The notes beneath the pieces were generated by a model. It was given only the letters and a program-made list of their open reading frames with translations. It was not told where the DNA came from and did not search any database. The position numbers were made by a program, and so were the translations under genes. A DNA stretch of 64,000 bases, from positions 12,497-76,496 of the forward strand of contig NZ_CP158301.1 in the NCBI RefSeq assembly GCF_040256395.1, in the 5' to 3' direction. Shown one piece after another: positions 7,933 to 17,154 of the stretch (position 1 is the first letter of the stretch; every line of letters starts with the position of its first letter). The DNA comes from Deinococcus sonorensis KR-87 (GTDB lineage: Bacteria; Deinococcota; Deinococci; Deinococcales; Deinococcaceae).

Positions 7933-8781
7933 CTAAAACGTCATGCCGCGCTCTTCTCGTGGCGGACGGTGCGCCATGCCTTCACCTCGATCTTCGGGCG
8001 TGGGTGTACGCGCGGGTGGTCCTGGGAGCTCCGTGGAGGCAGCCTCAGGGATGGGGATCTGGAATGCCAGGATGTGCCAGGCCTCGCCGCCGTCCCGGGC
8101 GAACGCCACATGGACAGCCCGGACCTCTCCGGATCGCGCGCCGAGCAGCAGAGGGCCCCGGGCATCTCCCGTCGTGCGGCCTTGCTGCTGAACTGGCCGC
8201 ACGACGAGGACCACATGTCCGCCCGGCCGCGCGAGGGCACGTTGCTGCTCCAGCACGGTTCGCAGGAATTCAAGGTAGGCGTCCAGGCCGTCCTCGGTGC
8301 GGGCTGAGGCTCGCCAGGTTTCGTAGGTGGGGGGGTGGAGGACCACCAGGTCCGCACTTCCGGGCTGCAGATGACTGGGTTTCGTGGCGTCGCCGGCTTC
8401 GATGAGGGGAAGTCGGGGGTGGAGATCGCTCGCGCGGACCTGGTGGCCGAGGTCCATGGCGGCCTGCGCGACGGTGCCGGTGCCAGCCATCGGGTCCACG
8501 ACCGAGCTCCGTTTGTGGGGCGTGTAGGTGGCGATGATGGCGCGTGCCACGGTGGGGTGGAGGGCTTCGGCGGCGGCCTGTTCCGGCATCAGCGGGTCGT
8601 ACGGCCACAGCGGACGGTCATCGGGCGCGGTGCGGCGCGGGGGTTGACTGGAAACCCACCACAGTCCTTGTCGCAGGGTATCCTCACGCCCGAGTTCTTC
8701 GAGGACGGCCCGGACCCGGTGACGCAGGCTCCGGGCCTGTTCCACTTCGGTCGGGCGTTCGCGCGCCTCTGGGTTCCTGAG
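7933..8781 (-). pseudogene. DNA methyltransferase-like gene, 5' end removed by an IS
   Basis: About 280 codons of an SAM-dependent methyltransferase. VDPMAGTGTVAQAA is the SAM-binding motif and LVVLHPPTY resembles the (D/N/S)PPY catalytic motif of N4/N6-amino DNA methylases. Reading upstream, the homology stops exactly at the IS6 boundary (8781/8782); the open frame continues into IS DNA but that part is not native. The N-terminus is not found on the far side of the IS, where an unrelated hydrolase gene lies. It is probably non-functional; if translated from an IS-borne start it would be a hybrid. Confidence 0.7.
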
Positions 8782-9592
8782 GGTTGTGGCAAGTTGTTGC
8801 CCTCCAAGAAGCAGAGGGGCCTCGGGAAGGCAGACGGCCTGAAGATTAGGCCGCCTGCCACATGGTCTCTTGCCACGTCCTGAAGGCGACCTTCTGGTAA
8901 TGACGACGGTGGCGAGCGGGAACGGTGGAGCGGGCAAGGTGGTGGAGATTCATGATTCGGGCGTGCAGGTCGAGGAAGGTCTGTGCTCGTTTTCGTGATC
9001 TGAACCCTCGCTGTTGCCGTTCCTGGCGCCGTGTGGCGCGATGGGACTGCTCAATCAGGTTGTTGCAACGGGCGGTCGAGACGACCTGAACATGCTCCAC
9101 GGCATGGAGCACGGGGAGTGCCCGCAGCGCTGCCCCATAGCTCCAGAGCTTGTCAGTGTGAATGACCTCCGGTACGTCATATTCCCTCAGCAGTCGGCAG
9201 AAAAACGATCTGGCGGCCTCGGTGTCACGGCGTTGCTGAAGGAAGACGTCCAATACGGCTCCGTGTTCATCCACGGCCCGCCACAACCAGTGGTTGACCC
9301 CGCCGACGTCCACACACATCTCGTCGAGCTGCCACCGAGAACCCCGTCGGGGTTCTCGGTGGCGGAGGCCCTGCGCGAAGAGGTCACTGAACTTGATGCA
9401 CCACGTCCGAATGGACTCACGCGTCACGGCAATACCCCGTTCCAGCAGGAGTTCTTCGACATCCCGGTAACTCAGGGTGAAGCGGTGATAGAGCCAAACC
9501 GCGTAACCAATGATCGGGAGGGGGAACCGATACCCAGGGAACTTCTGACCGCTCAGCACCGCTTCACCCTATCCCGACAACTTGCCACAACC
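8782..9592 (-). mobile_element. IS6-family insertion sequence, copy 1 (811 bp)
   Basis: It is bounded by 16-bp perfect inverted repeats GGTTGTGGCAAGTTGT. It matches copies at 47655-48465 and 59747-60557 in length, and all three encode the same transposase sequence. The flanking 8-mers (TTCCTGAG and CTGTTCAG) differ, so no target duplication is present. It truncates a methyltransferase on one side and abuts the stop codon of a hydrolase gene on the other. Confidence 0.9.
8846..9559 (-). CDS. IS6-family transposase (copy 1)
   Basis: A 237-residue DDE transposase. D79 (WQLDEMCVDVGG), D136 (VIHTDKLWSYG) and E170 (NNLIEQSHR) form the catalytic triad with IS6-family spacing, and the C-terminus carries the RRQERQQRGFRS stretch typical of this family. 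The frame is intact and identical in the three copies, so the element is recently active. IS6 elements move by replicative cointegration, which explains rearranged flanks. Confidence 0.92.
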   Translation of the reverse strand: MLSGQKFPGYRFPLPIIGYAVWLYHRFTLSYRDVEELLLERGIAVTRESIRTWCIKFSDLFAQGLRHREPRRGSRWQLDEMCVDVGGVNHWLWRAVDEHGAVLDVFLQQRRDTEAARSFFCRLLREYDVPEVIHTDKLWSYGAALRALPVLHAVEHVQVVSTARCNNLIEQSHRATRRQERQQRGFRSRKRAQTFLDLHARIMNLHHLARSTVPARHRRHYQKVAFRTWQETMWQAA

Positions 9593-9596
9593 CTGT

Positions 9597-10562
9597 TCAG
9601 CTCGTTGAGCTTAGGTTCTGCGAGAAGAAGCTCTCGATCTTGTCGAATGGGATGAGGTCTGTCCGGTCGTAGAAGTCGATGTGGCGTGCCCCGGGAACGA
9701 TCACAAGCTCCTTCGGGCCCGTCGCCTGCTGGTCGATGGTCTCGCTGAAGTACCGGGAGTGCGCCTGGTCGCCGGTGATGAGCAGGATGGGCCGCCGCGC
9801 GATGTCCTCAATGTGCTGGAGTGGGCCAAAGTTCATGTGGGCCGCCGCGCTGGTGACGGTAAAGGCACCGATGGACCGGGGGTGGTGCCCGCGGTCGGCA
9901 ACGTAGTACTCGAAGAATTCGCTGGTGATGGGGTTGAGGCCCTCGGTGGGAATCTCTGACGGGAAGGATGGTGTCAGCGCGGGCTGACCGGCGTCGACGT
10001 CCCTCCAGCGCTGCTGTGCAAGGCCGGCCAGCGTCTGGCGGCGTTCGTCGTCGCTCATGCTGCCTTGCCAGCCGGTGCGGTGCAGGCCGCTGATGTCGTA
10101 CATCGCGGCGGTAGCGACGGCTTTGATGCGCGGGTCGACTTGCGCAGCGCTGAGAGCGAACCCACCACTGCCGCAGATGCCGATGACGCCGATCTTTTCG
10201 CGGTCGACGTAGGGCAGCGTGCCGAGGAAATCCACACCAGCGCTGAAGTCCTCGGCGAAGATCTCCGGCGAGGTGATGTGCCGCGGTTCACCGCTGCTCT
10301 CACCGTTGTAAGAAGGATCGAAGGCCAGGGCCACGAAGCCGCGTTGCGCCAGCTCCTGTGCGTACACGCCCGGGCCCTGTTCTTTCACCCCGCCGTGTGG
10401 CGGGCCGATCACGAGCGCTTGATGGAAGGCGGACTCATCGAATTTCTTGCTGCGGTACAGATCCGCAGCGATCTCGATGCCGTAGCGGTTCTTATACCGG
10501 ACCGGAGTCCTTGTGACGTCTTCTGAAAGAACAAAGGTGTAACCGTCGGATTGCAGGGACAT
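9597..10562 (-). CDS. Alpha/beta hydrolase (dienelactone-hydrolase/YcjY-like)
   Basis: A 321-residue cytoplasmic hydrolase. GICGSGGFALSAA contains the nucleophile-elbow-like GxCGSGG, with a later LLITGDQAHSRYF strand and a terminal GARHIDFYD carrying the likely catalytic histidine. The nucleophile position may be the cysteine or serine; the substrate is unknown. The ATG follows AGGAGG by 4 bases; a longer reading frame upstream has no ribosome site. The stop codon lies 4 bases from IS6 copy 1. The 42-bp repeat at 10711 lies about 150 bases upstream and may control it. Confidence 0.82.
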   Translation of the reverse strand: MSLQSDGYTFVLSEDVTRTPVRYKNRYGIEIAADLYRSKKFDESAFHQALVIGPPHGGVKEQGPGVYAQELAQRGFVALAFDPSYNGESSGEPRHITSPEIFAEDFSAGVDFLGTLPYVDREKIGVIGICGSGGFALSAAQVDPRIKAVATAAMYDISGLHRTGWQGSMSDDERRQTLAGLAQQRWRDVDAGQPALTPSFPSEIPTEGLNPITSEFFEYYVADRGHHPRSIGAFTVTSAAAHMNFGPLQHIEDIARRPILLITGDQAHSRYFSETIDQQATGPKELVIVPGARHIDFYDRTDLIPFDKIESFFSQNLSSTS

Positions 10563-10710
10563 AGGATCCTCCTGGGACCAGTGATCCTGGCGAGAATGAC
10601 ATAGGCTTTGACAGCAGCGGAACCCGATGGATTCTGCTGGCCGAGGGGCAGGTTCGTGACCACTGACCCGGGTACACCACAAAGTCTAGGCGGGAAAAAC
10701 TCGGAGTACT

Positions 10711-10752
10711 TGCCTTATTCTCTGAATTTTTCGCCTGATCCTCTCGATGTGG
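10711..10752 (+). promoter_or_regulatory. First copy of a 42-bp putative operator
   Basis: The sequence runs TGCCTTATTCTCTGAATTTT and on to GATGTGG. It matches 13485-13526 at 35 of 42 positions without gaps and in the same orientation. Both copies lie in control regions of a cassette containing an AraC-type regulator. An AraC binding or promoter element is the likely role (inference). Confidence 0.55.
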
Positions 10753-11196
10753 GCCGACGAAGTGTTCACAGGATCGACCGCGGCCCCCATGAGCAGCCGA
10801 TTCTCTGCCAGTGCCGATTGCCTCGTTCCAATCCCAGGCGGCCTGGAGAACCGCTGATGACGATTGCCGATGATGTCTCATCTCGCACCGACCACGGTGC
10901 CCCGCCGCATGTTCTCCGCCGATCAGGCTGGTGCCAGTTGGCGCCGTCCAGCGGCCCAACCGGGAAGGTCAGGCGGCGCGCATCTCTGGGTTCCGCAGCT
11001 GTGCTGGGAGGACCAGAGGCTGGCAGAGATGCTCTGAACCTCCGACTGCCTGTTGCCGTTTACCAGGGCGGGAACCTCGGTTAACGGCAGCAGGGGAACG
11101 CACCTTCAGTTGCCACGCCGCTCTGGTCATCACCGTCCTGTTCAAAGCGCCTCAATCGAGATTCGGCCGTCCTGCCAGATCAGCGTTCAACTGCCT
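10753..11196. other. No gene recognised (444 bp)
   Basis: Only short overlapping reading frames without ribosome sites are present. It may hold a decayed gene that once followed the operator-like sequence at 10711 in the plus direction, as an SDR gene follows the second copy. Nothing protein-like was recognised. Confidence 0.4.
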
Positions 11197-12162
11197 TTAA
11201 TTCGTCCCTGCCCCATTCGCTCCTGCACGCAGGTGGGCCATGTCCTTCCTGGGCGTCGTGCCAAAGAACCGGGTGTACTCGCGGGTGAATTGTGAAGCGC
11301 TGGCGTACCCTACCTGTTGACTGACGGAGCCTGCGTCCATCACCGTCGCCACGAGGAGCCGGCGGGCTTCCTGCAGACGCAGGTTTTTCTGGAACTGCAA
11401 CGGGCTCAGGCCGGTGACGGCCTTGAAGTGGGCGTGAAAAGTAGACACACCCATGTGCACGCTCTCGGCCAACGCTTCGATCGTCAGCGGTTCGTTGATG
11501 TGCTTCTGAATCCACTCGATGGCCCGCGCCACCCGCTCAGTATTCGATTCGACCTGCCCCAGTTGGGCCACCATCGGTCCAGCCGGGCTGAGCAGGAGGC
11601 GCATCAGCAGTTCATCCACGATGATCGGTCCGACCCACCTGGCATCCCGTTCGCTCTCGACGGTCTCGAGAAGGCGGACGGCAGCATGGATGATGGCGAA
11701 GTTGGCTTCGGTAATCTGCACGCCCCGAGGATCGTGAACTCTGGGGAGGCCGTGTGGGTACACTTTCAGCGTCAGTTCAGCGATGCGCTGCGGGTCGAGG
11801 TCGAGTTTGAACGTCAGGAACGGTTCACTGGGACTGGCCTTCGTCACCTGAAAGGCAACCGGCAGGTTCACGGCGTACACCATCATGTGCTCGGCGTCGT
11901 ACTCATACTGCTCCGACCCGATGTGGACGCTCTTGTTGCCTTGAGCGACGATGCACAGGGCCGGTTTCTGCACACTGTGGACCAAGGCCTCATGGGCCTG
12001 GGTTGACCGGGCCACCGCCACCCCCGGGACCCGGAGGGGGAACTCCGCGTCGTAGGGCGCGTGGAGGCGGACCAGGTCCCGCAGGCGGGCCAGTTCAGAG
12101 GCAAGGGGGGACGGCAAGCTGTCCGTGTGGAATCCTGAATCTGGAGCAGGCACAGGAGTCAT
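11197..12162 (-). CDS. AraC-family transcriptional regulator (AraC_N type)
   Basis: A 321-residue regulator. Residues about 40-200 form the AraC_N-type sensing domain and the last 100 residues form two helix-turn-helix units ([21 protein letters not shown] and a [22 protein letters not shown] region). The ATG overlaps the cupin stop as ATGA, so it is the last gene of the DUF2255-cyclophilin-cupin-araC operon. Proteins of this type often control adjacent SDR, MFS and alcohol dehydrogenase genes, as found divergently here. The two 42-bp repeats are candidate binding sites. Confidence 0.88.
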   Translation of the reverse strand: MTPVPAPDSGFHTDSLPSPLASELARLRDLVRLHAPYDAEFPLRVPGVAVARSTQAHEALVHSVQKPALCIVAQGNKSVHIGSEQYEYDAEHMMVYAVNLPVAFQVTKASPSEPFLTFKLDLDPQRIAELTLKVYPHGLPRVHDPRGVQITEANFAIIHAAVRLLETVESERDARWVGPIIVDELLMRLLLSPAGPMVAQLGQVESNTERVARAIEWIQKHINEPLTIEALAESVHMGVSTFHAHFKAVTGLSPLQFQKNLRLQEARRLLVATVMDAGSVSQQVGYASASQFTREYTRFFGTTPRKDMAHLRAGANGAGTN

Positions 12163-12566
12163 GAACCTTCGACCGCCTGATACTGCTCGTCCGTCACGTG
12201 TTCCAGCCAATCCACCGCCTTGCCGTCCAGAGCTTCCTGGATGGCGATGTGGGTCATGGCTGTCTGCGACGCCGCTCCGTGCCAGTGCTTCTCCCCGGGA
12301 GCAAACCACACCACGTCACCGGGGGTGATGTCCTCGATGGGTCCACCCTCCCGTTGGACCCGGCCGGCCCCGGACAGCACGATCAGCGTCTGTCCAAGCG
12401 GATGGGTATGCCAGGCGGTCCGGGCACCCGGCTCGAACGTGACCGCCCCCCCAGCCGCGCGGGCCGGTGCGGACGCAGAGAAGAGCGGATCGATCCGGAC
12501 GGTGCCGGTAAACCAGTCGGCGGGGCCTTTCTGTGAGGGTTGACTGCCTGCACGCTGAATGTCCAT
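12159..12566 (-). CDS. Cupin-domain protein, (R)-mandelonitrile-lyase-like
   Basis: A 135-residue single cupin. Metal-ligand motifs are visible: WHTHPLGQ followed by [13 protein letters not shown], and later [16 protein letters not shown]. This arrangement matches small manganese cupins related to bacterial (R)-mandelonitrile lyases and to cupins linked to carboxymuconolactone decarboxylases. The substrate is not predictable. It lies 11 bases after the cyclophilin-like gene and overlaps the AraC start. Confidence 0.82.
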   Translation of the reverse strand: MDIQRAGSQPSQKGPADWFTGTVRIDPLFSASAPARAAGGAVTFEPGARTAWHTHPLGQTLIVLSGAGRVQREGGPIEDITPGDVVWFAPGEKHWHGAASQTAMTHIAIQEALDGKAVDWLEHVTDEQYQAVEGS

Positions 12567-12577
12567 AACCTTCTCCT

Positions 12578-13009
12578 TTACTTGCTGATATTGCTGATGA
12601 CTTGAACGTTCCCCAGCTGCCGCACCACGTTCACACCCTCGTCCAGCCTCCCCAGGATGATCAGGCCGCTGGAATACCTGAAGTCCTTGTGGAACAGGGC
12701 CAGGTTGCCCAAGGGGGCGTCGTAGGCGATGTCACCGGCCTTCGGTGTGGTGCCTGCCGGTGCACCCCCGGGGCTGAGTGTGCGGGACGGGGACGCGGTT
12801 TTCTCTATGCCGCCATCATCTTCCGGCGTCAGGGTGAGCGGCAGGAGGGAAAGACAGTCACGGGTTGTTTCACTGTTCTTCAGGGTCTTCCCGCTGATGG
12901 TCCGGGTGAGGTGCATGCTGGCCTGCTTCTGTACGGTCTTCTGCCCCGTTGTAGCGGGCAACAGGGTTGGCGCCGCGCTGCTGGCGAGCGCAGCTGAGAA
13001 CGACTTCAC
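12578..13009 (-). CDS. Cyclophilin-like fold protein
   Basis: A 143-residue protein with the bacterial cyclophilin-like domain: [14 protein letters not shown], then [19 protein letters not shown] and a terminal [21 protein letters not shown] possible signal sequence or linker occupies the first 30 residues. The short gap after ISGKTL compared with usual members suggests a small deletion. Family proteins have no proven isomerase activity. The ATG overlaps the stop of the DUF2255 pseudogene (ATGA). Confidence 0.7.
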   Translation of the reverse strand: MKSFSAALASSAAPTLLPATTGQKTVQKQASMHLTRTISGKTLKNSETTRDCLSLLPLTLTPEDDGGIEKTASPSRTLSPGGAPAGTTPKAGDIAYDAPLGNLALFHKDFRYSSGLIILGRLDEGVNVVRQLGNVQVISNISK

Positions 13010-13389
13010 GCGTCGACCTCGCTGGGCAGAACGCGGAGCGTGGCCGCTCTGGCGCGTTCACCGATCATAGGAGCAAGGTAAGGACGGTCGGCGTACTTCG
13101 CACGGTAAGCGGAATCGATCCTTGGCTGAACCTCGCTGGTTACAGGCCCGAAGGTGACCGCCCGGGGCATGTCGGCGGTGGTGACCCGCCCGGCCTTCTG
13201 CTTCAGGGCGGCCTGGTACCAGCGCGAATCCGTTCCGGTAGAGGCGCGGACGTACACCTGACCATCGACCACCACCGACCAGATCCAGGTCAGGGTGCCG
13301 TACGTGACGCCGTCACCGCGCAGGGGAGCGATGTGCAGGTCGTCGTTTCGAGCGATTGTCTGAAGTTAGTCTGCCGTCCAGCGGGTCAT
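13006..13389 (-). pseudogene. DUF2255 gene with nonsense codon 8
   Basis: The 128-codon frame begins MTRWTAD, then has TAA at 13368-13366 where family members usually carry GAA (Glu). It continues LQTIARNDDLHIAPLRGDG without further damage to the normal DUF2255 end. One G-to-T change would restore the gene. A shorter product from an internal start near 13275 is possible but would lack about a third of the domain. It is the first gene of the minus-strand operon. Function unknown. Confidence 0.75.
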
Positions 13390-13484
13390 CTTCCGCTCCT
13401 CTCCACACGCTTCTGCCCGGGATGTTCCTCTGGCAGAGCGCCATGTTCCTGCTCCCAAGGTAGGCGATCGGCCTCGGTCATGTT

Positions 13485-13526
13485 TGCCTGATTATCTGAA
13501 TTTTTGTCCCGATCCTCTTGACGTGG
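13485..13526 (+). promoter_or_regulatory. Second copy of the 42-bp putative operator
   Basis: It lies in the divergent region between the DUF2255 pseudogene (start 13389) and the SDR gene (start 13662) and matches 10711-10752 at 35 of 42 bases, including an invariant TCTGAATTTTT core and GATCCTCT. It probably binds the AraC protein encoded nearby (inference). Confidence 0.58.
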
Positions 13527-13661
13527 CGGTGCCCTTGAGGCACACGGCTACGGTGAACCGGTGGCCCACACGCAGCAGGTGAACACGCCATGTCGCCCCG
13601 CACCGCGCCCTGAGGCCCAGGTCATCAGCGAGTTGACCGCGCAAGTACCAGGAGAACATCC

Positions 13662-14501
13662 ATGAGCAAGGTTTACTTCATTACCGGCACCACCCGAGGC
13701 ATGGGCACCGAGTTCGTCCAGGCGGCCCTGGCATCCGGGCATTCCGTTGTGGCCACCGGTCGGCGCCTCGAGGCGGTCACGGCGGCCGCTGGCACCGATC
13801 CGAATCTGCTGGCCGTCCAGCTCGACATCACGTCCCCCGTCGACGCGGAAGCGGCCGTGCAGGCGGCCGTGGAACGGTTCGGACGAATCGACGTGCTGAT
13901 CAACAACGCCGCCAGCTTCCAGGCTGGCTTTTTCGAAGAGGTCAGCCCTGAGCAGTTCCGGGCGCAGATGGACGTCAACTTCTTCGGTGCGCTGAACGTC
14001 ACCCGCGCGGTGCTCCCGGTGATGCGCGAGCAGCGCCGAGGGCAGATCGTCAGCATTTCCTCGACGGCCGGGGTGATCGCCGGGGAATTCACCTCCGCGT
14101 ACGCCGCGTCGAAGTTTGCCCTCGAGGGGTGGATGGAGGCGCTGCGCCCCGAGGTCGCGCCGTACGGCATCCGCACGACCGTGGTGGAACCCGGGTTCTT
14201 CCGCACGCAATTGCTGGAGAAGGAGTCGACGATCCTGCCGGGGCTGTCGCTTCCCGACTACGCGGCGCGCACTGCACAGATCCTCCCGGCCTGGGAGGCG
14301 ATGAATGGCCAGCAGGCTGGCGACCCGGCGAAGCTCGCCCGGGCCCTGCTGACGCTCCTCGACTCGGCCACGCCGCCCGAGCGCTGGGTGGCCGGCGCCG
14401 ACGCCGTCCAGGGCGTGACGCAGAAGGCCGATCGGCTCCGTCAGCAGGCGCATGCCTTTCCTGAGCTCTCGACCACCCTCGACCACAACCCGGTGTCCTG
14501 A
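13662..14501 (+). CDS. SDR-family oxidoreductase
   Basis: A 279-residue classical short-chain dehydrogenase. TGTTRGMG (residues 9-16) binds NAD(P); NNA at 81-83; catalytic S133/S134, Y147 and K151 (YAASK). ATGRR after the second strand favours NADP(H). GGAG lies upstream of the ATG. It heads a plus-strand operon with the MFS gene 8 bases downstream and a zinc alcohol dehydrogenase after that. The substrate is unknown. Confidence 0.9.
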   Translation: MSKVYFITGTTRGMGTEFVQAALASGHSVVATGRRLEAVTAAAGTDPNLLAVQLDITSPVDAEAAVQAAVERFGRIDVLINNAASFQAGFFEEVSPEQFRAQMDVNFFGALNVTRAVLPVMREQRRGQIVSISSTAGVIAGEFTSAYAASKFALEGWMEALRPEVAPYGIRTTVVEPGFFRTQLLEKESTILPGLSLPDYAARTAQILPAWEAMNGQQAGDPAKLARALLTLLDSATPPERWVAGADAVQGVTQKADRLRQQAHAFPELSTTLDHNPVS

Positions 14502-14509
14502 GGCCGCCG

Positions 14510-15712
14510 ATGGAAGATCACGTCGTTCGGTTCCCCGCTGCCGCGTCGCCCGCCCGGTGGGGTGCGGTGCTGGCCATGACCCTCTGTGTCGCGACGCTCA
14601 TCGCGTCCGAGTTCATGCCGGTCAGCCTGCTGACGCCCATCGGCGCCGACCTCCACATGACCGAGGGCCGCGCCGGCCAGGCCATCGCCGTCTCCGGCTT
14701 CTTTGCTGTGGTCACCAGTCTCCTGATCGCCTCGGTCACACGTGGCATCGACCGCCGAACCGTCCTGCTGTCGATGGCCCTGCTGATGATCCTCTCGGGC
14801 GCGATGGTGGCGCTCGCACCGAACCCCCTCATCTTCATGGCCGGGCGTGCCCTGCTCGGCGTGGTGATCGGCGGCTTCTGGTCGTTGTCCACCGCCACGC
14901 TCATGCGCCTCGTGCCGCACGGGGACGTTCCGCGCGCCTTGGGTTTGCTGAACGGCGGGAACGCCCTGGCCACCACCATTGCTGCGCCGCTCGGCAGCTT
15001 CCTGGGACAGTACGTCGGATGGCGCGGCGCGTTCTTCGCGGTGGTGCCGCTTGGGGTGCTGACCCTCGTCTGGCTCTTCATGAGTCTCCCCCCGATGCCC
15101 TCCGAGCGGGACGCCCGCGGCGGGTCGGTCTTCCGGGTCCTGCGGCGTCCGCAGGTTTCCCTCGGCATGCTGGCCGTCACCCTGCTGTTTCTCGGGCAGT
15201 TCGCGCTGTTCACCTACCTGCGTCCCTTTATGGAGACCGTCACGCGGGTCGATGTCTCGACCCTCTCGCTGCTCCTGCTGATCAACGGTGCTGGGGGCCT
15301 GCTCGGCACCGTCCTGATCAGCGTGATGCTCCGCACCCGCCTGTACAGCGTGCTGATCAGCATGCCGCTGCTGATGGCCGTCATCGCGGTGGCCCTCACG
15401 CTCTATGGCGCTTCACCGATCGCCGTCGGGGTGCTGCTCGCCGGCTGGGGCCTGATCGGCACGGCCGCACCGGTCGGGTGGTCGACCTGGATGAGCCGGG
15501 TGCTGCACGACGACGCCGAAGCGGGCGGCGGGCTGATGGTCGCGGTGATTCAGCTGGCCATCACCCTCGGCGCCACGGCCGGCGGCCTCCTCTACGACCG
15601 GAGCGGCTACCAGAGCACCTTCGTGTTCAGCGCGGCGGCGTTGTGCGCCTCGGCCCTGCTCGCGTGGCTGGGATGGCGGACTTCGCGCCGGCCATCGGGT
15701 CACCAGTCATGA
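14510..15712 (+). CDS. MFS transporter, DHA1-type efflux (NepI/AraJ-like)
   Basis: A 400-residue inner-membrane protein with about 12 hydrophobic segments and a cytoplasmic loop around residues 195-215. Motif A-like RGIDRR follows the second segment, and the first segment contains ASEFMPVSLLTPI, characteristic of sugar/nucleoside efflux MFS proteins such as NepI. It starts 8 bases after the SDR stop. It probably exports a small metabolite or drug related to the pathway of its neighbours. Confidence 0.87.
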   Translation: MEDHVVRFPAAASPARWGAVLAMTLCVATLIASEFMPVSLLTPIGADLHMTEGRAGQAIAVSGFFAVVTSLLIASVTRGIDRRTVLLSMALLMILSGAMVALAPNPLIFMAGRALLGVVIGGFWSLSTATLMRLVPHGDVPRALGLLNGGNALATTIAAPLGSFLGQYVGWRGAFFAVVPLGVLTLVWLFMSLPPMPSERDARGGSVFRVLRRPQVSLGMLAVTLLFLGQFALFTYLRPFMETVTRVDVSTLSLLLLINGAGGLLGTVLISVMLRTRLYSVLISMPLLMAVIAVALTLYGASPIAVGVLLAGWGLIGTAAPVGWSTWMSRVLHDDAEAGGGLMVAVIQLAITLGATAGGLLYDRSGYQSTFVFSAAALCASALLAWLGWRTSRRPSGHQS

Positions 15713-15787
15713 CATCGCACGACGAGTGAAGACGCGCCCAGCGACTGTTGCTCCCAGCACCTTCCCAGAGTTCAAAGGAGAATGGCC

Positions 15788-16810
15788 ATGAAAGGAACCA
15801 TGCTGTACGGCCCGCGCGACGTGCGCTTCGAGGAGCGCCCTGACCCGATCATCGTCGAGCCCACCGACGCCATCATCCGCATGAGCGCCACCTGCGTGTG
15901 CGGGTCTGACCTGTGGCCGTACCGGGGCGACGACGTCAGCGATCAGCCGATGCCGATGGGCCACGAATACTGCGGCATCGTCGAGGAGGTCGGTCGCGAC
16001 GTGCGTCACCTCAGACCCGGCCAGTTCGTGGTGGGCTCCTTTTTCGCCTCGGACAACACCTGCCCCATCTGCAATGACGGGTACCAGAGCCGCTGCGTCG
16101 ACGCCCGCCCGATCGGCGCGGAAGGCGCGCAGGCCCCGTTCCTGCGGGTCCCCCTCGCGGACGGCACGCTGGTCGCCACCCCGGAAGTGCCGTCGGATGA
16201 CCTGCTCCCAAGTCTGCTGGCGACCTCGGACGTGCTCGGCACCGGCTGGTTCGCCGCGGACGCTGCGAACGTCAAGTCGGGCAAGACCGTCGTGGTGGTT
16301 GGGGACGGCGCGGTGGGCCTCCTGGCGGTGCTCTCTGCCCGGCAGATGGGCGCCGAGCGGATCATCATGATGAGCCGTCACGAGGACCGCCAGCGGCTGG
16401 CCCGAACGTTCGGTGCGACGGACATCGTCACCGAACGCGGCGACGAAGGCGTGGCGCGCATCAAGGAGATGACCGGCGGCCTGGGGGCCCACTCGGTGAT
16501 CGAGGCGGTCGGCACCCAGGAGTCGATGATGCAGGCCATCCGCGCCACCCGTCCGGGCGGTCACGTCGGGTACGTGGGCGTGTCACACGGCGTGGCGCTG
16601 CCTGGACTGGAACTGTTCTTCTCCGGCGTGCACCTGCATGGTGGCCCCGCACCCGTGCGCCGCTACCTGCCGCACCTGATCGACCTGGTGCTGCGTGGAC
16701 AGATCAACCCAGGGCTGGTGTTTGATCAGACGCTGCCCCTGGACCAGGTGGCGGAAGGGTACCGCGCGATGGATGAGCGCCGCGCCGTCAAGACCCTGCT
16801 GCGCCCGTGA
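15788..16810 (+). CDS. Zinc-dependent alcohol dehydrogenase
   Basis: A 340-residue medium-chain dehydrogenase. VCGSDLWPY and GHEYCGIVEEVG give the catalytic zinc site; VVGDGAVGLLAV is the Rossmann loop. The lobe that usually binds structural zinc has NTCPICNDGYQSRC with fewer cysteines than typical. The second ATG (MKGTML) was chosen because AGGAG lies 7 bases upstream of it, while the first ATG is only 1 base from the site. It is third in the SDR-MFS operon. Confidence 0.88.
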   Translation: MKGTMLYGPRDVRFEERPDPIIVEPTDAIIRMSATCVCGSDLWPYRGDDVSDQPMPMGHEYCGIVEEVGRDVRHLRPGQFVVGSFFASDNTCPICNDGYQSRCVDARPIGAEGAQAPFLRVPLADGTLVATPEVPSDDLLPSLLATSDVLGTGWFAADAANVKSGKTVVVVGDGAVGLLAVLSARQMGAERIIMMSRHEDRQRLARTFGATDIVTERGDEGVARIKEMTGGLGAHSVIEAVGTQESMMQAIRATRPGGHVGYVGVSHGVALPGLELFFSGVHLHGGPAPVRRYLPHLIDLVLRGQINPGLVFDQTLPLDQVAEGYRAMDERRAVKTLLRP

Positions 16811-16952
16811 TCGCCACCAGCGAGGCGCCGCGGCCCCAGTGCGCCGGAGCGCGCGAACAGTTCGGTCCTTCAGGTCAGCCGGCAGCAGCGAACCGTCCGA
16901 CCGCCTCTCATCCTTATCTCTCCACACGTGACCCAAGTGAAAGGAGCAACAG

Positions 16953-17012
16953 ATGACCACGACTCACGATGGAAGTTTCGCAGGAAAAGTTACCTTCGTG
17001 ACTGGTGGCGGA
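16953..17012 (+). pseudogene. N-terminal remnant of a second SDR gene
   Basis: AAAGGAG precedes an ATG that opens MTTTHDGSFAGKVTFVTGGG, the first strand and start of the glycine motif of an SDR. Homology then ends abruptly at about 17012, just before a minus-strand terminator. It was evidently the next gene of the SDR-MFS-ADH operon, and marks a recombination joint. Confidence 0.65.
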
Positions 17013-17026
17013 AGCGCTGCCTGGCC

Positions 17027-17053
17027 AAAAAAAAAGCCGGCCCGCAGGCCGCC
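17027..17053 (-). terminator. Rho-independent terminator, minus strand
   Basis: Read on the minus strand, a GC-rich hairpin (CGGCC, 4-base loop, GGCCG) is followed by GC and nine T residues (complement of 17027-17035). It terminates the small minus-strand genes at 17155-17512. Confidence 0.75.
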
Positions 17054-17154
17054 TTGATTTCTCTACTATAGCCGGGTATGCACCCGGGGTCAACTGCATG
17101 CAGGCTCTGTAGCGGCAGTTACGTCGCCCCCATCCACCACGCGCTGAACGGGGT

